A DNA stretch of 64,000 bases, from positions 1 through 64,000 of the forward strand of contig VGMX01000010.1 of assembly GCA_016866305.1 (NCBI GenBank). The letters run 5' to 3'. This stretch comes from Chlorobiota bacterium (GTDB taxonomy: Bacteria > Bacteroidota > Chlorobiia > Chlorobiales > Chlorobiaceae). Position numbers and translations under genes: made by a program. The notes beneath the pieces are model-generated. The model was not told the DNA's origin. It made no database searches and saw only the letters and a list, made by a program, of their open reading frames with translations. Positions 17,518 to 26,796 of this stretch are shown here, piece after piece (position 1 is the first letter of the stretch; every line of letters starts with the position of its first letter).

Positions 17518-18621
17518 GTGTGGAAGAGATACAGAAGAACGGTTGAACTCCTGCAGGCCCTGCTGATTACAGGGCTGCCTTTCCTCAAGATCAACGGGGA
17601 AAGCGCCCTGCGGTTCGATATCGGTGAACTGAAACTCCATGTTTTCGGTACGGTCATACGGATCGGTGAATTCTACCTGCTGCTTGCGGCTATCCTGTTT
17701 TTCCTGCTGCTGATCACCTTCGTTACAGCTATATTCGGACGCGTCTGGTGCGGATGGCTCTGCCCGCAGACCGTACTGCTCGATATGGCGGAGAGCATTG
17801 CTGGACGATTCGGTCTGAAAAACCGGGACACCCTGCGTAAAATCCTGCTGTTGCCGATTTCCGCACTGGTTTCGCTTACCCTGATCTGGTATTTCGTCCC
17901 GCCCGCAGAAACCATGCAGAGTCTTTTTGTCTCTCTTCCCGTTACGGCATTCTTTATCGTCCTTTGGATCGTCGTCTATGTCGAACTCGCATTCCTCGGA
18001 AGAACATTCTGTATGTCGGTCTGCCCCTACGCCATGATGCAGAATGCGCTCTTCGACAAGGATACCCTTGTCATCGAGTACGACAGATCGCGCGACGATA
18101 CCTGCATGAAATGCGACTCATGCGTGAAGGTCTGTCCGGTCGGCATCGATATCAAGCAGGGGCTCAGCACCCGCTGCATCGCCTGTGCGGAGTGCATCGA
18201 TGCCTGCATCCTCAAAAGCGAACCGAGGGGAATGAAGCCCTTCCCGAACTACAAGGGGCGGATCATGCGCCCGAAAACATTCTGGATGGGAGGCCTGACC
18301 GCAGCAGCAGGCGTGCTGCTGCTTGCCCTGCTGTCACTGCGTCCGCCTGTCGATTTTCTTGTGACAAGGGACCAGGAGCAACTTCCGGAAGGTCTGAACA
18401 GATACACATGGACCGTCTGCAACAACACCGGCAGAACCCTTGATCTTGAACTGGAAACCCCTCCTGAAACATCCGTGATCGGACAGCATACCATACAGGT
18501 CAGGCCGTATGAGGTATCGAGAGGAAAAGTGCTGCTGAAAGCATCGAAAAACATCCGTCAGGTCAGATTCACGCTCACCGGCGATGGCATATCCATCGGA
18601 AAGGAGGCAGGCTTCCTATGA
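17518..18621 (+). CDS. ccoG: cbb3 oxidase accessory iron-sulfur protein (CcoG/FixG)
   Basis: 367 residues with membrane helices near the N-terminus and about residue 275, and a central ferredoxin domain with two four-cysteine sets (C196, C199, C202, C206 and C220, C223, C226, C230). Additional conserved pairs occur in WCGWLCP and CMSVCP. The C-terminal periplasmic part is immunoglobulin-like. Known CcoG reduces Cu(II) for insertion of CuB into the oxidase. The start is a GTG at 17518, since no ATG precedes the conserved region. It overlaps ccoH by 4 nt. Confidence 0.93.
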   Translation: MWKRYRRTVELLQALLITGLPFLKINGESALRFDIGELKLHVFGTVIRIGEFYLLLAAILFFLLLITFVTAIFGRVWCGWLCPQTVLLDMAESIAGRFGLKNRDTLRKILLLPISALVSLTLIWYFVPPAETMQSLFVSLPVTAFFIVLWIVVYVELAFLGRTFCMSVCPYAMMQNALFDKDTLVIEYDRSRDDTCMKCDSCVKVCPVGIDIKQGLSTRCIACAECIDACILKSEPRGMKPFPNYKGRIMRPKTFWMGGLTAAAGVLLLALLSLRPPVDFLVTRDQEQLPEGLNRYTWTVCNNTGRTLDLELETPPETSVIGQHTIQVRPYEVSRGKVLLKASKNIRQVRFTLTGDGISIGKEAGFL

Positions 18622-19055
18622 AACCGTTCATCATCGCACTCTACGCTCTTTTCCTGTTTGCCATGGCAAGCGGCATCACCATCGCCTACCGCCAGGCCGA
18701 GGGGCTCGTCGAAACGAACTATTACGAGAAAGCCAGCGCATACTTTACAACCAAAGCCGCCGAATCGTCAAGCGGACTTTCCGTCAGCGTGCCGGACTCC
18801 CTCCGCCGGGGCAGCAATGAGATACAGGTAAAGCTGTTGTCCCGCAACAACCCGCTCAAAGGTGCCGATGTCACGTTTTTTACCGGAAACCTGTCAAAAA
18901 AGGCATATGACCGTACGACTCCGATGACAGAAACCGAACCCGGCATCTACCGGGCAACTGCGGAGATACCCTTCAGGGGCGTCTGGCTGGTACGGGTCGA
19001 TATCAGAAAAGAACAACTGCAAACATCGCGAAAATGGTTTGTCGAGATCAACTGA
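18618..19055 (+). CDS. ccoH: FixH/CcoH-like cbb3 assembly protein
   Basis: 145 residues with one N-terminal membrane helix (about 5-25), the N-Y-Y-E-K segment at about 34-38 that is typical of FixH, and a beta-rich periplasmic domain ending in a GVWLVRVDI strand. FixH/CcoH helps assemble and stabilise the oxidase. It is coupled to ccoG by an ATGA overlap and itself overlaps the next gene by 22 nt. Confidence 0.87.
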   Translation: MKPFIIALYALFLFAMASGITIAYRQAEGLVETNYYEKASAYFTTKAAESSSGLSVSVPDSLRRGSNEIQVKLLSRNNPLKGADVTFFTGNLSKKAYDRTTPMTETEPGIYRATAEIPFRGVWLVRVDIRKEQLQTSRKWFVEIN

Positions 19056-19462
19056 AACGCATAGGCACTGCGCTTGCCCTGATCCTCCTCTGTTCGGCAT
19101 GGATCTTCCCTCCCGAACAGAAGCCGGACTGCGACATTCATGGCGGCCCCTGCACGAAAACAGCCGGAAACAGTGCCGTCACTCTTGAAATCAGCCCTCG
19201 TCCGGTAAAGCACATGCAGGAGCTGCTCTTCAGTGTCACGGTAAAGCCCTGTGCATCGCTGCCCGATAATCTGTTGCTCGATCTTTCCATGCCGGGCATG
19301 GAGATGGGAAAAAACCAGGTCAGGCTCGTCAGAAAGGGCAACTGTCTCTATCAGGGAAAAGGACTCATCGTCAAATGCATGAGCGGACGGAAACTCTGGA
19401 AAGCCACCCTGCTTTCCGAAAAACTGAACAATCCCGCATTCACCTTTGATGTCAGGGACTGA
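19034..19462 (+). CDS. Small exported YtkA-like protein with a Met-rich motif
   Basis: 142 residues: an N-terminal hydrophobic signal or anchor (about 10-24) and a beta-sandwich-like domain. Its central strand reads LDLSMPGMEMGKN, putting methionines at 86, 89 and 91, and several cysteines are present (33, 40, 73, 104, 115). The pattern of a Met-rich strand in a small periplasmic domain recalls YtkA-like and copper-carrier proteins. It lies between ccoH and the copper pump ccoI, overlapping both (22 and 14 nt), so a copper-delivery role in oxidase assembly is a reasonable guess. I do not recognise a named family with certainty. Confidence 0.65.
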   Translation: MVCRDQLKRIGTALALILLCSAWIFPPEQKPDCDIHGGPCTKTAGNSAVTLEISPRPVKHMQELLFSVTVKPCASLPDNLLLDLSMPGMEMGKNQVRLVRKGNCLYQGKGLIVKCMSGRKLWKATLLSEKLNNPAFTFDVRD

Positions 19463-21878
19463 ATCCGATGCCGTCCGGAACATCCGCTGCGATCACTGCC
19501 TGCGCGAAATTCCGCTGTCTGCCTCGGTAAGGGCGGAAATAAACGGATCGACAAGATATTTCTGCTGCCACGGCTGCCGCGGGGTGTACGAACTGATCCA
19601 TGACGCATCGCTCGACGCATTCTACCGGCAGCGGTGCCAGTGGCAGCCCGGAGCCCCGTCCCATGAAAAACCCGATCCTCTTGCGTTCAGCTCCTCGGTC
19701 GTGAAAACCGCCGAGGGGAACCGCATCGACCTGCAGCTTTCGGGAATACGGTGCGCATCGTGTGTCTGGCTCATCGAAAAATACCTGTCGGGGCTCCCGG
19801 GCGTCGGCGGTGTACGGGTAAACTATGCCACCAACCGGGCCTCCATCAACTGGAATCCCGACCTGACGGCACTCGATACGATCCTCGATTCCCTGCACTC
19901 CCTCGGCTATGGCGCCCTGCCCCTTCGAAACGGCATTTCGACGGAAAGCCTTGCACGGGAGAAACAGGAACTGCTGCTTCGATTCGGTACGGCAGGGTTC
20001 TTCTCCATGCAGCTCATGCTGATCTCGGCAGCACTCTATGCCGGGTTTTTCCAGGGCATCGAAAAAGAGTACCGCCTCGCATTCCAGTTGATTTCCTGGG
20101 CACTGGCCACGCCGGTGGTCTGGTATGCAGGGTTTCCGTTTCTTGCCGGGGCGGTCCGGTCGATCCGCTCAAGAAACGCGAACATGGATCTGCTCGTTGC
20201 CCTCGGTTCCCTCTCCGCCTATCTCTACAGCGTTGCAATGATCCCGCTTGGAGGGGAGGTGTTCTTCGACACCTCGGCCATGATCATCACCTTCATCCTG
20301 CTGGGCCGGTTTCTCGAGGCGGGCTCGCGGCTCAAGGCCGGAAACGCCATCGTAGCACTTGCCGGACTGCAGCCGCAGCAGGCGGTGCTGATGAGGGAAA
20401 ACGGGAAGCGGGAAACCGTTTCGCTTGACCAGGCTCCTCCCGGATGCATCATTGAAATCATGCCGGGGGCGAAAATTCCTCTCGATGCTTCGGTGATCGA
20501 GGGGGAAGCGGAAGTCAACGAATCGATGCTGACCGGGGAATCGCTTCCGGTCATGAAAACCCCCGGCAGCAGCATCTTCGCCGGCACCATCAACAGCAAC
20601 GGAAGATTGCTTGCCCGCGTAACCGGCAGCGCCGGGGACACCCTGCTTGCCGGCATCATCAGAACCGTGGAAGAGGCCCAGTCGCGCAAGGCCCCCGTGC
20701 AGCAGCTCGCCGACAGGGTTTCAGGCTACTTCGTACCGGCAATCCTTCTGCTTGCTCTTGCTACCTTCATCTACCGGAACCATACCGGCAGCGGTACCGT
20801 CACAGCGCTCATGAACGCGGTTTCCGTGCTGGTGATCGCATGCCCCTGCGCGCTCGGCCTGGCGACGCCCCTGGCAATACTCGTGGGCACCACTGCTGCA
20901 GGCAGGGAGGGAATTCTCATCAAGGGTGGTGATATCTTCGAAACCGTATCGAAAACCACGACCGTGGTTTTCGATAAAACCGGCACCATCACCAGAGGCA
21001 CCCCGTCGGTTACCGACTTCGTGGATTTCGGAATCTTCAGGAACCTGCCCGAACATGCAGCGTCACTTGAATCGCTCTCGGAACACCCGGCAGGGAAAGC
21101 CATTGCAGAGAAATGGAGCGGAAAAAGGCTGCATGTAGAAGCATTCAGGGCCATTCCGGGCCTGGGGGTTTCGGGAAGCATACAGGATCATGCCTGGCTT
21201 GCCGGATCACCGGCATTCATGAAAAACAACCACGTTGAACTCGACCCGAAACAGGAGGCGCTGATCCGGCAGATGGAAGCCGAAGGAAAAACCGTGGTCA
21301 TGCTCGCCTGCGACACCATGGCTGCCGGCATCATCGGACTCAGCGATGAAATCCGCAGTGACGTGCCGGAACTGCTCGCATCACTGCGGAAACGGGGACT
21401 GCACATCAGAATGCTGACCGGCGATAACCGGGGAGTTGCCGCCCGGATCGCATCCAGGTGCGGGATAACCGACGTACAGGCAGGGCTCTCTCCCGAAGGG
21501 AAAGCCGGAATCATCGGCGAACTGAAAAGAGCGGGAGAAACCGTCATGATGGTGGGAGACGGCATCAACGACGCACCGGCGCTCACCGCAGCCGATACCG
21601 GCATCACGCTTGGCAGTGCGACAGGCATCGCCCTGGAAAGTGCGGGAGTAGCTATGCTCACCGACAACCTCCTGCTTGTCGATGTCCTCGTCGAGCGTTC
21701 GAAACGGTGCTTCTCGATCATCCGCCAGAACCTTGCCTGGGCGTTCCTCTACAACCTTGCCGCAGTGCCGCTTGCGGTCTCGGGCATGCTCCATCCCATC
21801 GTTTCGGCAATCCTGATGGCATCAAGTTCACTCGTGGTGGTCAGTAACTCGCTGCGGCTGCAGAAAACCCGGAAATAA
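19449..21878 (+). CDS. ccoI: Copper-exporting P-type ATPase for cbb3 assembly (CcoI/FixI type)
   Basis: 809 residues. An N-terminal cysteine-rich segment (C14-x2-C17, C39-C40-H-G-C43) precedes a heavy-metal domain with C102-A-S-C105. The membrane core has the CPC ion motif at 465-467, the phosphorylated Asp509 in DKTGT, and the GDGIND hinge. The N-terminal Cys-rich part plus HMA domain and the setting inside a cco cluster mark the CcoI/CopA2 branch, which moves Cu(I) to the periplasm for CuB. A TTG three bases upstream is possible, but the ATG at 19449 is simpler. It overlaps the preceding gene by 14 nt. Confidence 0.95.
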   Translation: MSGTESDAVRNIRCDHCLREIPLSASVRAEINGSTRYFCCHGCRGVYELIHDASLDAFYRQRCQWQPGAPSHEKPDPLAFSSSVVKTAEGNRIDLQLSGIRCASCVWLIEKYLSGLPGVGGVRVNYATNRASINWNPDLTALDTILDSLHSLGYGALPLRNGISTESLAREKQELLLRFGTAGFFSMQLMLISAALYAGFFQGIEKEYRLAFQLISWALATPVVWYAGFPFLAGAVRSIRSRNANMDLLVALGSLSAYLYSVAMIPLGGEVFFDTSAMIITFILLGRFLEAGSRLKAGNAIVALAGLQPQQAVLMRENGKRETVSLDQAPPGCIIEIMPGAKIPLDASVIEGEAEVNESMLTGESLPVMKTPGSSIFAGTINSNGRLLARVTGSAGDTLLAGIIRTVEEAQSRKAPVQQLADRVSGYFVPAILLLALATFIYRNHTGSGTVTALMNAVSVLVIACPCALGLATPLAILVGTTAAGREGILIKGGDIFETVSKTTTVVFDKTGTITRGTPSVTDFVDFGIFRNLPEHAASLESLSEHPAGKAIAEKWSGKRLHVEAFRAIPGLGVSGSIQDHAWLAGSPAFMKNNHVELDPKQEALIRQMEAEGKTVVMLACDTMAAGIIGLSDEIRSDVPELLASLRKRGLHIRMLTGDNRGVAARIASRCGITDVQAGLSPEGKAGIIGELKRAGETVMMVGDGINDAPALTAADTGITLGSATGIALESAGVAMLTDNLLLVDVLVERSKRCFSIIRQNLAWAFLYNLAAVPLAVSGMLHPIVSAILMASSSLVVVSNSLRLQKTRK

Positions 21879-21881
21879 AGC

Positions 21882-22082
21882 ATGGACAGCATCTACTACC
21901 TCATCATCATCGGTTTCATCTTCGGCACGGCTGCCTGGCTGCTCTTTATCTGGGCGGTCCGGAGCGGACAGTTCGACGATCCCGAAGCCCCGAAGTACCG
22001 CATGCTCGACGACGACGATGAACAGCCGGAAATCCGGAGAAAAAAAGAACCGCTCAACCCGAATAAACACCGCAGCCCATGA
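21882..22082 (+). CDS. ccoS: cbb3-type oxidase assembly protein CcoS
   Basis: A 66-residue protein with one membrane helix (about 4-24) followed by the family signature FIWAVRSGQFDDPEAP and a charged tail. CcoS is needed for cofactor insertion into CcoN. It starts 3 nt after ccoI and overlaps the next gene by 4 nt. Confidence 0.95.
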   Translation: MDSIYYLIIIGFIFGTAAWLLFIWAVRSGQFDDPEAPKYRMLDDDDEQPEIRRKKEPLNPNKHRSP

Positions 22083-22762
22083 CAGCCATGACCAATACGA
22101 CAATCGCCATGTTCGTCACCGGCCTTGCGGGAGGATTCGGCCACTGCATCAGCATGTGCGGACCGGTGGTGGCGGCCTATTCGCTGGGAGAAACCCGGAG
22201 GGGCATGCTGCACCACCTGCTCTACAACGCCGGGAGAGTCACCACCTACACCGTGCTTGGTGCCATCGTAGGCCTCTCCGGCTCGTTCCTTGTCCTCGCC
22301 GCATCAATTGATCGGTTCCAGACCATCATCATGGTACTGGCCGGCATCTCGATCATTCTCATGGGACTTGCCACGCTCGACATCCTTCCGGTCGGAAAAA
22401 CCATCAACAGTTGCTCCTGGATCATGCCCCGTATCGGAAAACTCATGGGCCTCTTCAAGGGATCCCGATCGATCGGCGCCTACTACCCCATGGGTGTGCT
22501 GCTCGGATTTCTGCCCTGCGGGCTCACCTATACGGCCCTGCTTGCCGCCGCAAGAGCCGCCATGAATGCGGACAACCATGTTGCTGGCATGCTCGAAGGG
22601 GGACTCATCATGCTGAGTTTCGGACTCGGCACCACACCTGCCCTGCTGGTCGTCGGCAAAGCCGTCCACCTGATCGGAGAAAAGGTCCGCAGAACATTCC
22701 ACCGCGTTGCAGGCGCCATCATGATCCTCACCGGCATCTACTTCACCCTGTCGGCATTGTAA
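22079..22762 (+). CDS. SafE/TauE-like (DsbD-like) membrane protein of the cbb3 cluster
   Basis: 227 residues with about six membrane helices. Two cysteines in the first helix (GHC23-I-S-M-C27-GP) and Cys147 in GFLPCGLTY match the sulfite-exporter/DsbD-like family often encoded beside ccoS. Such proteins are thought to handle copper or thiol reduction during cytochrome oxidase maturation; the true substrate is unsettled. It overlaps ccoS (ATGA) and is the last gene of the cluster. Confidence 0.8.
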   Translation: MTAMTNTTIAMFVTGLAGGFGHCISMCGPVVAAYSLGETRRGMLHHLLYNAGRVTTYTVLGAIVGLSGSFLVLAASIDRFQTIIMVLAGISIILMGLATLDILPVGKTINSCSWIMPRIGKLMGLFKGSRSIGAYYPMGVLLGFLPCGLTYTALLAAARAAMNADNHVAGMLEGGLIMLSFGLGTTPALLVVGKAVHLIGEKVRRTFHRVAGAIMILTGIYFTLSAL

Positions 22763-22917
22763 AGCACAACGGATTCCCCCCGGCAGGCGCCCCGGGGATC
22801 ATTGCCTGCTTCCCGATTTTTCCTCCGGACGCACCATTATTACGGTATTATTTTGTTATTTTTCCCGTCACAACCGGAATATCGCCGTTGATCGGCTGCA
22901 ACCAGCAACTGCATACC

Positions 22918-23589
22918 ATGCGCATACACGATCTCGATCCGGAAAGCCGTCCGAGAGAACGGTTCCTGCAGTATGGTCCTTCAGCGCTCAGTCCCGCCGA
23001 GCTTCTTGCCCTTATTCTGCGATCCGGCACCAGGAACCTGAACATTATCGATACCTGCAACGCGCTCATAGCGGCGCACAGCCTTGAACAGCTTGCTGAC
23101 ATTCCGCTCTCGGAACTGCAGCAGATACCGGGAATCGGACAGGCCAAAGCAATGCAGGTCGCTGCAATTTTCGAACTCAACAAAAGGATCCACTACCGGA
23201 AGAACAGCCTGAGAAAAATCCAGTCGGCAAGAGACGTCTTCGAATACATGACCGGCAGGATACCCGACGAGACCAGGGAACATCTGTTCGTGCTGCACCT
23301 GAACACCAAGAACCGCGTGATCCGTCATCAAATCGTTTCCGTCGGCACACTTAACGCCTCGCTCATACACCCCAGGGAGGTCTTCAAATCCGCCATCCGG
23401 GAAAGCGCTCATGCGCTGATTCTCGTGCACAACCATCCTTCGGGAGACGTCGAGCCGAGCAACGCCGACCGGCAGGTCACCGGCATTCTCAAACAGGCGG
23501 GAACCATTCTGCAGATCGAGGTGCTCGATCATGTCATTGTGGGAAAAGAAAACTGGTTCAGTTTCCGTGAACACTCGCTTCTGGAGTGA
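22918..23589 (+). CDS. radC: RadC-family JAB-domain protein
   Basis: 223 residues: an N-terminal helix-hairpin-helix region ([14 protein letters not shown] near 70-84) and a C-terminal JAMM metalloprotease-like domain with metal ligands H171-x-H173 and D184 in [14 protein letters not shown]. The family was named for a repair phenotype that was later withdrawn; its activity is unknown. Open reading extends far upstream in frame but overlaps the preceding gene, and the ATG at 22918 gives the normal N-terminus. A TGTTATTTTT promoter-like stretch lies about 55 nt upstream. Confidence 0.92.
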   Translation: MRIHDLDPESRPRERFLQYGPSALSPAELLALILRSGTRNLNIIDTCNALIAAHSLEQLADIPLSELQQIPGIGQAKAMQVAAIFELNKRIHYRKNSLRKIQSARDVFEYMTGRIPDETREHLFVLHLNTKNRVIRHQIVSVGTLNASLIHPREVFKSAIRESAHALILVHNHPSGDVEPSNADRQVTGILKQAGTILQIEVLDHVIVGKENWFSFREHSLLE

Positions 23590-23751
23590 AAACCTTCGGA
23601 AAACATGCCTGAATGGGCGTGGCGACAAAGCCTCCGGCATCGCACTGCAGCTTCAGGGAGACCGCTGGCGCAGAAGGCTGGTAAGCAGGGAGTAGTGACG
23701 ACCCGGCAGCTGAGGAGAGGAACCGCCCGGCCGGCTTGCAGGGAAACCGAT

Positions 23752-24009
23752 TCAACCGGCAGCCGACTGGCCGGACTGCGTTACCGGCATCTCGGTCTGT
23801 ACGCTGATTTCCCGAACGTTTTTTGCCTGATACCCTTTCTGGGTTTTTTCAAGCTCGAACTCAACTTCGGCATCCTGGTTCAAAACCTTGAAGCTTTGTT
23901 CGGAAACAATAGCTGAAAAATGAACGAACACATCTTCACCGCCATCAGGATTCAAAATGAAGCCGTAACCTTTCTTGCCATCAAACCATTTAACTTTACC
24001 TCTTTCCAT
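23752..24009 (-). CDS. Cold-shock-domain protein (CspA family)
   Basis: 85 residues forming a complete cold-shock domain with RNP1 (KGYGFI, 13-18) and RNP2 (VFVHF, 27-31), plus a short polar tail. It binds single-stranded nucleic acid and acts as an RNA chaperone in the cytoplasm. The gene stands alone, divergent from the sepiapterin reductase gene. The 160 nt between its stop and radC show no clear terminator. Confidence 0.96.
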   Translation of the reverse strand: MERGKVKWFDGKKGYGFILNPDGGEDVFVHFSAIVSEQSFKVLNQDAEVEFELEKTQKGYQAKNVREISVQTEMPVTQSGQSAAG

Positions 24010-24213
24010 GATAAATCCGGGGCTTTACCATTAGTATGTCTGCTGCTCTTTTTTACCTTACATTTCCAATATAGGCATTTCCTCCCCTTTTATGCTCATT
24101 TATTTCACTTTTCAGCAGCAAGACACCCAATTAATGCGTCACAGCGCCAGAAAAAAAGGGAAAAAACATTATTTCTTTTCTGAAAAAACTTTAACAAAAG
24201 CACATCAAAAACA

Positions 24214-24945
24214 ATGAAGCATATCATTCTTGTCACGGGCGCAGGAAAAGGCATCGGTAAAGCCATCGCCCTTGAATTCGCAAAAAAATCGTTGTCACTC
24301 CCCGGTTTCGAACCCGTGCTGATACTTGTCTCGCGCACTGCAGAAGACCTGGATGACGTCGCCGCCGAATGCTCTGCCTGTGGCGTCCGCACGGATTGCA
24401 TGGTAACCGACATCTCGGACACTGCCGGGGCAATACGACTGGCCGATACCGTTATCGCGCGATACGGCACCATCGACTGTCTGGTCAACAATGCCGGCGT
24501 AGGACGATTCCGGCCCTTCAGGGAGATCACGGAAGAGGATTTCGATTACACCGTGGCAACCAACATGAAGGGAACATTCTTCCTCACGCAGAAACTGTTT
24601 GCGGTGATGGAAGAACAGCGGAAAGGACACATCTTTTTCATCACTTCGGTAGCGGCTGAAAAGGCATTCAAAAGCTCCTCCGTCTACTGCATGACGAAAT
24701 TCGCCCAGAAAGGACTGGCTGAAACCCTCCGCCTCTACGCAAAGGAGTGTAACGTGCGAATCACCAGTGTCATGCCGGGAGCGGTCTACACGCCCATGTG
24801 GGGAGAGGTTCCCGAAACGGTGAAAGCCGCGATGATGATGCCTGAAGATATTGCCGTACCGGTTGTCGGAGCGTATCTCCTGCCCGGAAGGACATCGGTC
24901 GAGGAGCTTGTCTTCAGGCCGGTTACCGGTGATATCAACGAATGA
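24214..24945 (+). CDS. Sepiapterin reductase (short-chain dehydrogenase)
   Basis: A 243-residue SDR with the glycine motif TGAGKGIG (8-15), NNAG (92-95) and catalytic Ser145, Tyr158 and Lys162. It resembles, almost segment by segment, what I remember of the Chlorobium tepidum sepiapterin reductase (EEDFDYT, LRLYA, MPGAVYTPMWG, MMMPEDIA). That enzyme makes L-threo-tetrahydrobiopterin, the pterin that green sulfur bacteria decorate to limipterin-type glycosides. The assignment is from recall, not a search. It is monocistronic and divergent from the cold-shock gene. Confidence 0.88.
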   Translation: MKHIILVTGAGKGIGKAIALEFAKKSLSLPGFEPVLILVSRTAEDLDDVAAECSACGVRTDCMVTDISDTAGAIRLADTVIARYGTIDCLVNNAGVGRFRPFREITEEDFDYTVATNMKGTFFLTQKLFAVMEEQRKGHIFFITSVAAEKAFKSSSVYCMTKFAQKGLAETLRLYAKECNVRITSVMPGAVYTPMWGEVPETVKAAMMMPEDIAVPVVGAYLLPGRTSVEELVFRPVTGDINE

Positions 24946-24984
24946 AAGCAGTTGTGGGAAAGCAAGCTTTTTTCCCGTATCTTC

Positions 24985-24993
24985 CGTTACTTT
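24985..24993 (+). promoter_or_regulatory. Promoter-like CGTTACTTT element before yqeY
   Basis: A one-base variant of the recurrent TGTTA-NN-TT element, 32 nt before the yqeY start. I saw no good upstream hexamer at the usual distance. Confidence 0.3.
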
Positions 24994-25024
24994 CCTGTAA
25001 TCAACCTATCCTGCCGTTCAACTT

Positions 25025-25483
25025 ATGCGCTTAAAGGAAAAAATAGATGCGGACCTGAAAGAGTCCCTGAAAAGCGGGAAAAAAAACCGCCTGAATGCAA
25101 TCCGTTCCATCCGTGCAGCCCTGCTTGAAAAAGAGGTTTCCATCCGGGTGGGGGGCGTAGCGACCCTCTCCGAAGAACAGGAAACCGAGGTGCTGGTCAG
25201 CCTTGCAAAGAAACGCCGCGACGCCATCGAGCAGTTCATTGCGGGAAACCGTCCCGACCTCGCAGAAACCGAAAAGTCGGAACTCGGGGTCATCGAGGAG
25301 TACCTGCCGGAACCGGTCTCGGATGAAGAGGTCGTGGCAACTGTCGAGGCTATCATCGCCAGAACCGGAGCATCATCCATGAAAGACATGGGCAGGGTCA
25401 TGGGAGAGGCCATGAAGGCGCTCAAGGGAAAGGCCGACGGCGGCAAAGTGCAGCAGATCGTCAAGTCGCTGCTTCCGGCATAA
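25025..25483 (+). CDS. GatB/YqeY-domain protein
   Basis: 152 residues, wholly alpha-helical, matching the YqeY family, which shares the tail domain of the GatB amidotransferase subunit. Typical segments are [17 protein letters not shown] near the start, RRDAIEQF, and MKDMGRVMG with a C-terminal AxGKADGGxV-like turn. It is thought to bind tRNA; no reaction is known. serS follows after 29 nt, so both are probably on one transcript. Confidence 0.93.
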   Translation: MRLKEKIDADLKESLKSGKKNRLNAIRSIRAALLEKEVSIRVGGVATLSEEQETEVLVSLAKKRRDAIEQFIAGNRPDLAETEKSELGVIEEYLPEPVSDEEVVATVEAIIARTGASSMKDMGRVMGEAMKALKGKADGGKVQQIVKSLLPA

Positions 25484-25512
25484 CCATTTCCTCCATCCGT
25501 ACAACAACCACT

Positions 25513-26796
25513 ATGCTCGACATCAACTACATCCGCCAGAATCCGGATGACGTTATAGCCATGCTCCGGGCCCGCCAGCTCGAAAACGAAGCCCCCAGGG
25601 TTGCCGAACTGCTTGAACTCGACCGGCAGCGCCGCGAGATCGTGCAGCAGGCCGACGATATGAAAGCCCTGCGCAACCGGGTATCCCGTGAAGTCGCTGA
25701 AATGAAAAAGTCCGGCAGCGAACCGGCCGGGGAGCTGATCGGCAGAATGAAAGCTGTCGCCGACGATATCGCCGCATGCGATGCCGCACTGAAAAATCTT
25801 GAAACGGCTTCGGAAGATATCCTGCTCGCACTTCCCAACAGGCTGCACCACTCTGTTCCTGAAGGCAAAAGCGCAACCGGAAACATCGTCTGCAAGGACC
25901 CGGTGCAGTTCGAGTACGGGCTTGATTTCCCGCTGAAAAACCATCTCGAACTGGGCAGGGCACTCGGCATTCTGGATTTCGAGCGGGGCGCAAAAGTAGG
26001 CGGTGCGGGGTTTCCGGTTTACACCGGCAAGGGGGCAAGGCTCGAACGTGCGCTCATCAATTTCATGCTCGACACCCACACCGGCAACCACGGATACACG
26101 GAGATCTTTCCCCCGTTCCTCGTAAACCGTGAATCGCTCAGAGGTACCGGACAGTGGCCGAAATTCGCCGATCAGGTCTACACCATCGAGGAGGACGGGC
26201 TTTACGCCATCCCGACCGCCGAGGTCCCGGTCACGAACCTGCACCGGGGAGAGATGCTCGAGGCTTCGGATCTGCCGGTAGCCTATGCGGCTTATTCAGC
26301 ATGCTTCAGGCGTGAAGCCGGAAGCTACGGAAAAGAGACAAGAGGGTTTCTCAGGGTACACCAGTTCAACAAGGTCGAGATGGTGCGATTCACCCGTCCC
26401 GAAGATTCGTATGAAGCTCTCGAAACCATACTCGGCCACGCCGAAGCCATTCTGCTGGCGCTCAGGATCCCTTACCGCGTCCTGCTGCTCTGCAGCGGCG
26501 ACATCAGCGCCAATGCAGCCAAGTGCTACGATATTGAAGTGTGGTCGCCTGCAGAGGGGAAGTATCTGGAGGCATCGAGCTGCTCGAATTTCGAGGATTA
26601 CCAGGCCCGGCGCATGAACATCCGGTACCGGCCCGACAGCAAATCGAAACCGGAGTTCGTGCACACGCTCAACGGGTCCGGGCTCGCCACCTCACGCCTC
26701 ATGGTTTCGCTGCTCGAACACAACCAGACCCCGGATGGCAAGGTAACCGTTCCCGAAGCGCTCAGACCCTATACCGGCTTCGAGGTCATCGGCTGA
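25513..26796 (+). CDS. serS: Seryl-tRNA synthetase
   Basis: 427 residues. An N-terminal two-helix coiled coil (about 30-100) binds the long variable arm of tRNA-Ser, followed by the class II catalytic core with motif 2 ([22 protein letters not shown]) and motif 3 ([17 protein letters not shown]). It charges tRNA-Ser in the cytoplasm. Its last 28 nt overlap the end of metX on the other strand. Confidence 0.97.
   Translation: MLDINYIRQNPDDVIAMLRARQLENEAPRVAELLELDRQRREIVQQADDMKALRNRVSREVAEMKKSGSEPAGELIGRMKAVADDIAACDAALKNLETASEDILLALPNRLHHSVPEGKSATGNIVCKDPVQFEYGLDFPLKNHLELGRALGILDFERGAKVGGAGFPVYTGKGARLERALINFMLDTHTGNHGYTEIFPPFLVNRESLRGTGQWPKFADQVYTIEEDGLYAIPTAEVPVTNLHRGEMLEASDLPVAYAAYSACFRREAGSYGKETRGFLRVHQFNKVEMVRFTRPEDSYEALETILGHAEAILLALRIPYRVLLLCSGDISANAAKCYDIEVWSPAEGKYLEASSCSNFEDYQARRMNIRYRPDSKSKPEFVHTLNGSGLATSRLMVSLLEHNQTPDGKVTVPEALRPYTGFEVIG

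Noticed and set aside
22411-22917. A longer N-terminus for RadC
   Set aside because: These codons overlap the SafE-like gene in another frame; the ATG at 22918 gives the normal RadC beginning.
23590-23751. A structural RNA in the radC-cold-shock gap
   Set aside because: The stretch is GC-rich, but I found neither the SRP-RNA core nor tmRNA or RNase P signatures on either strand.
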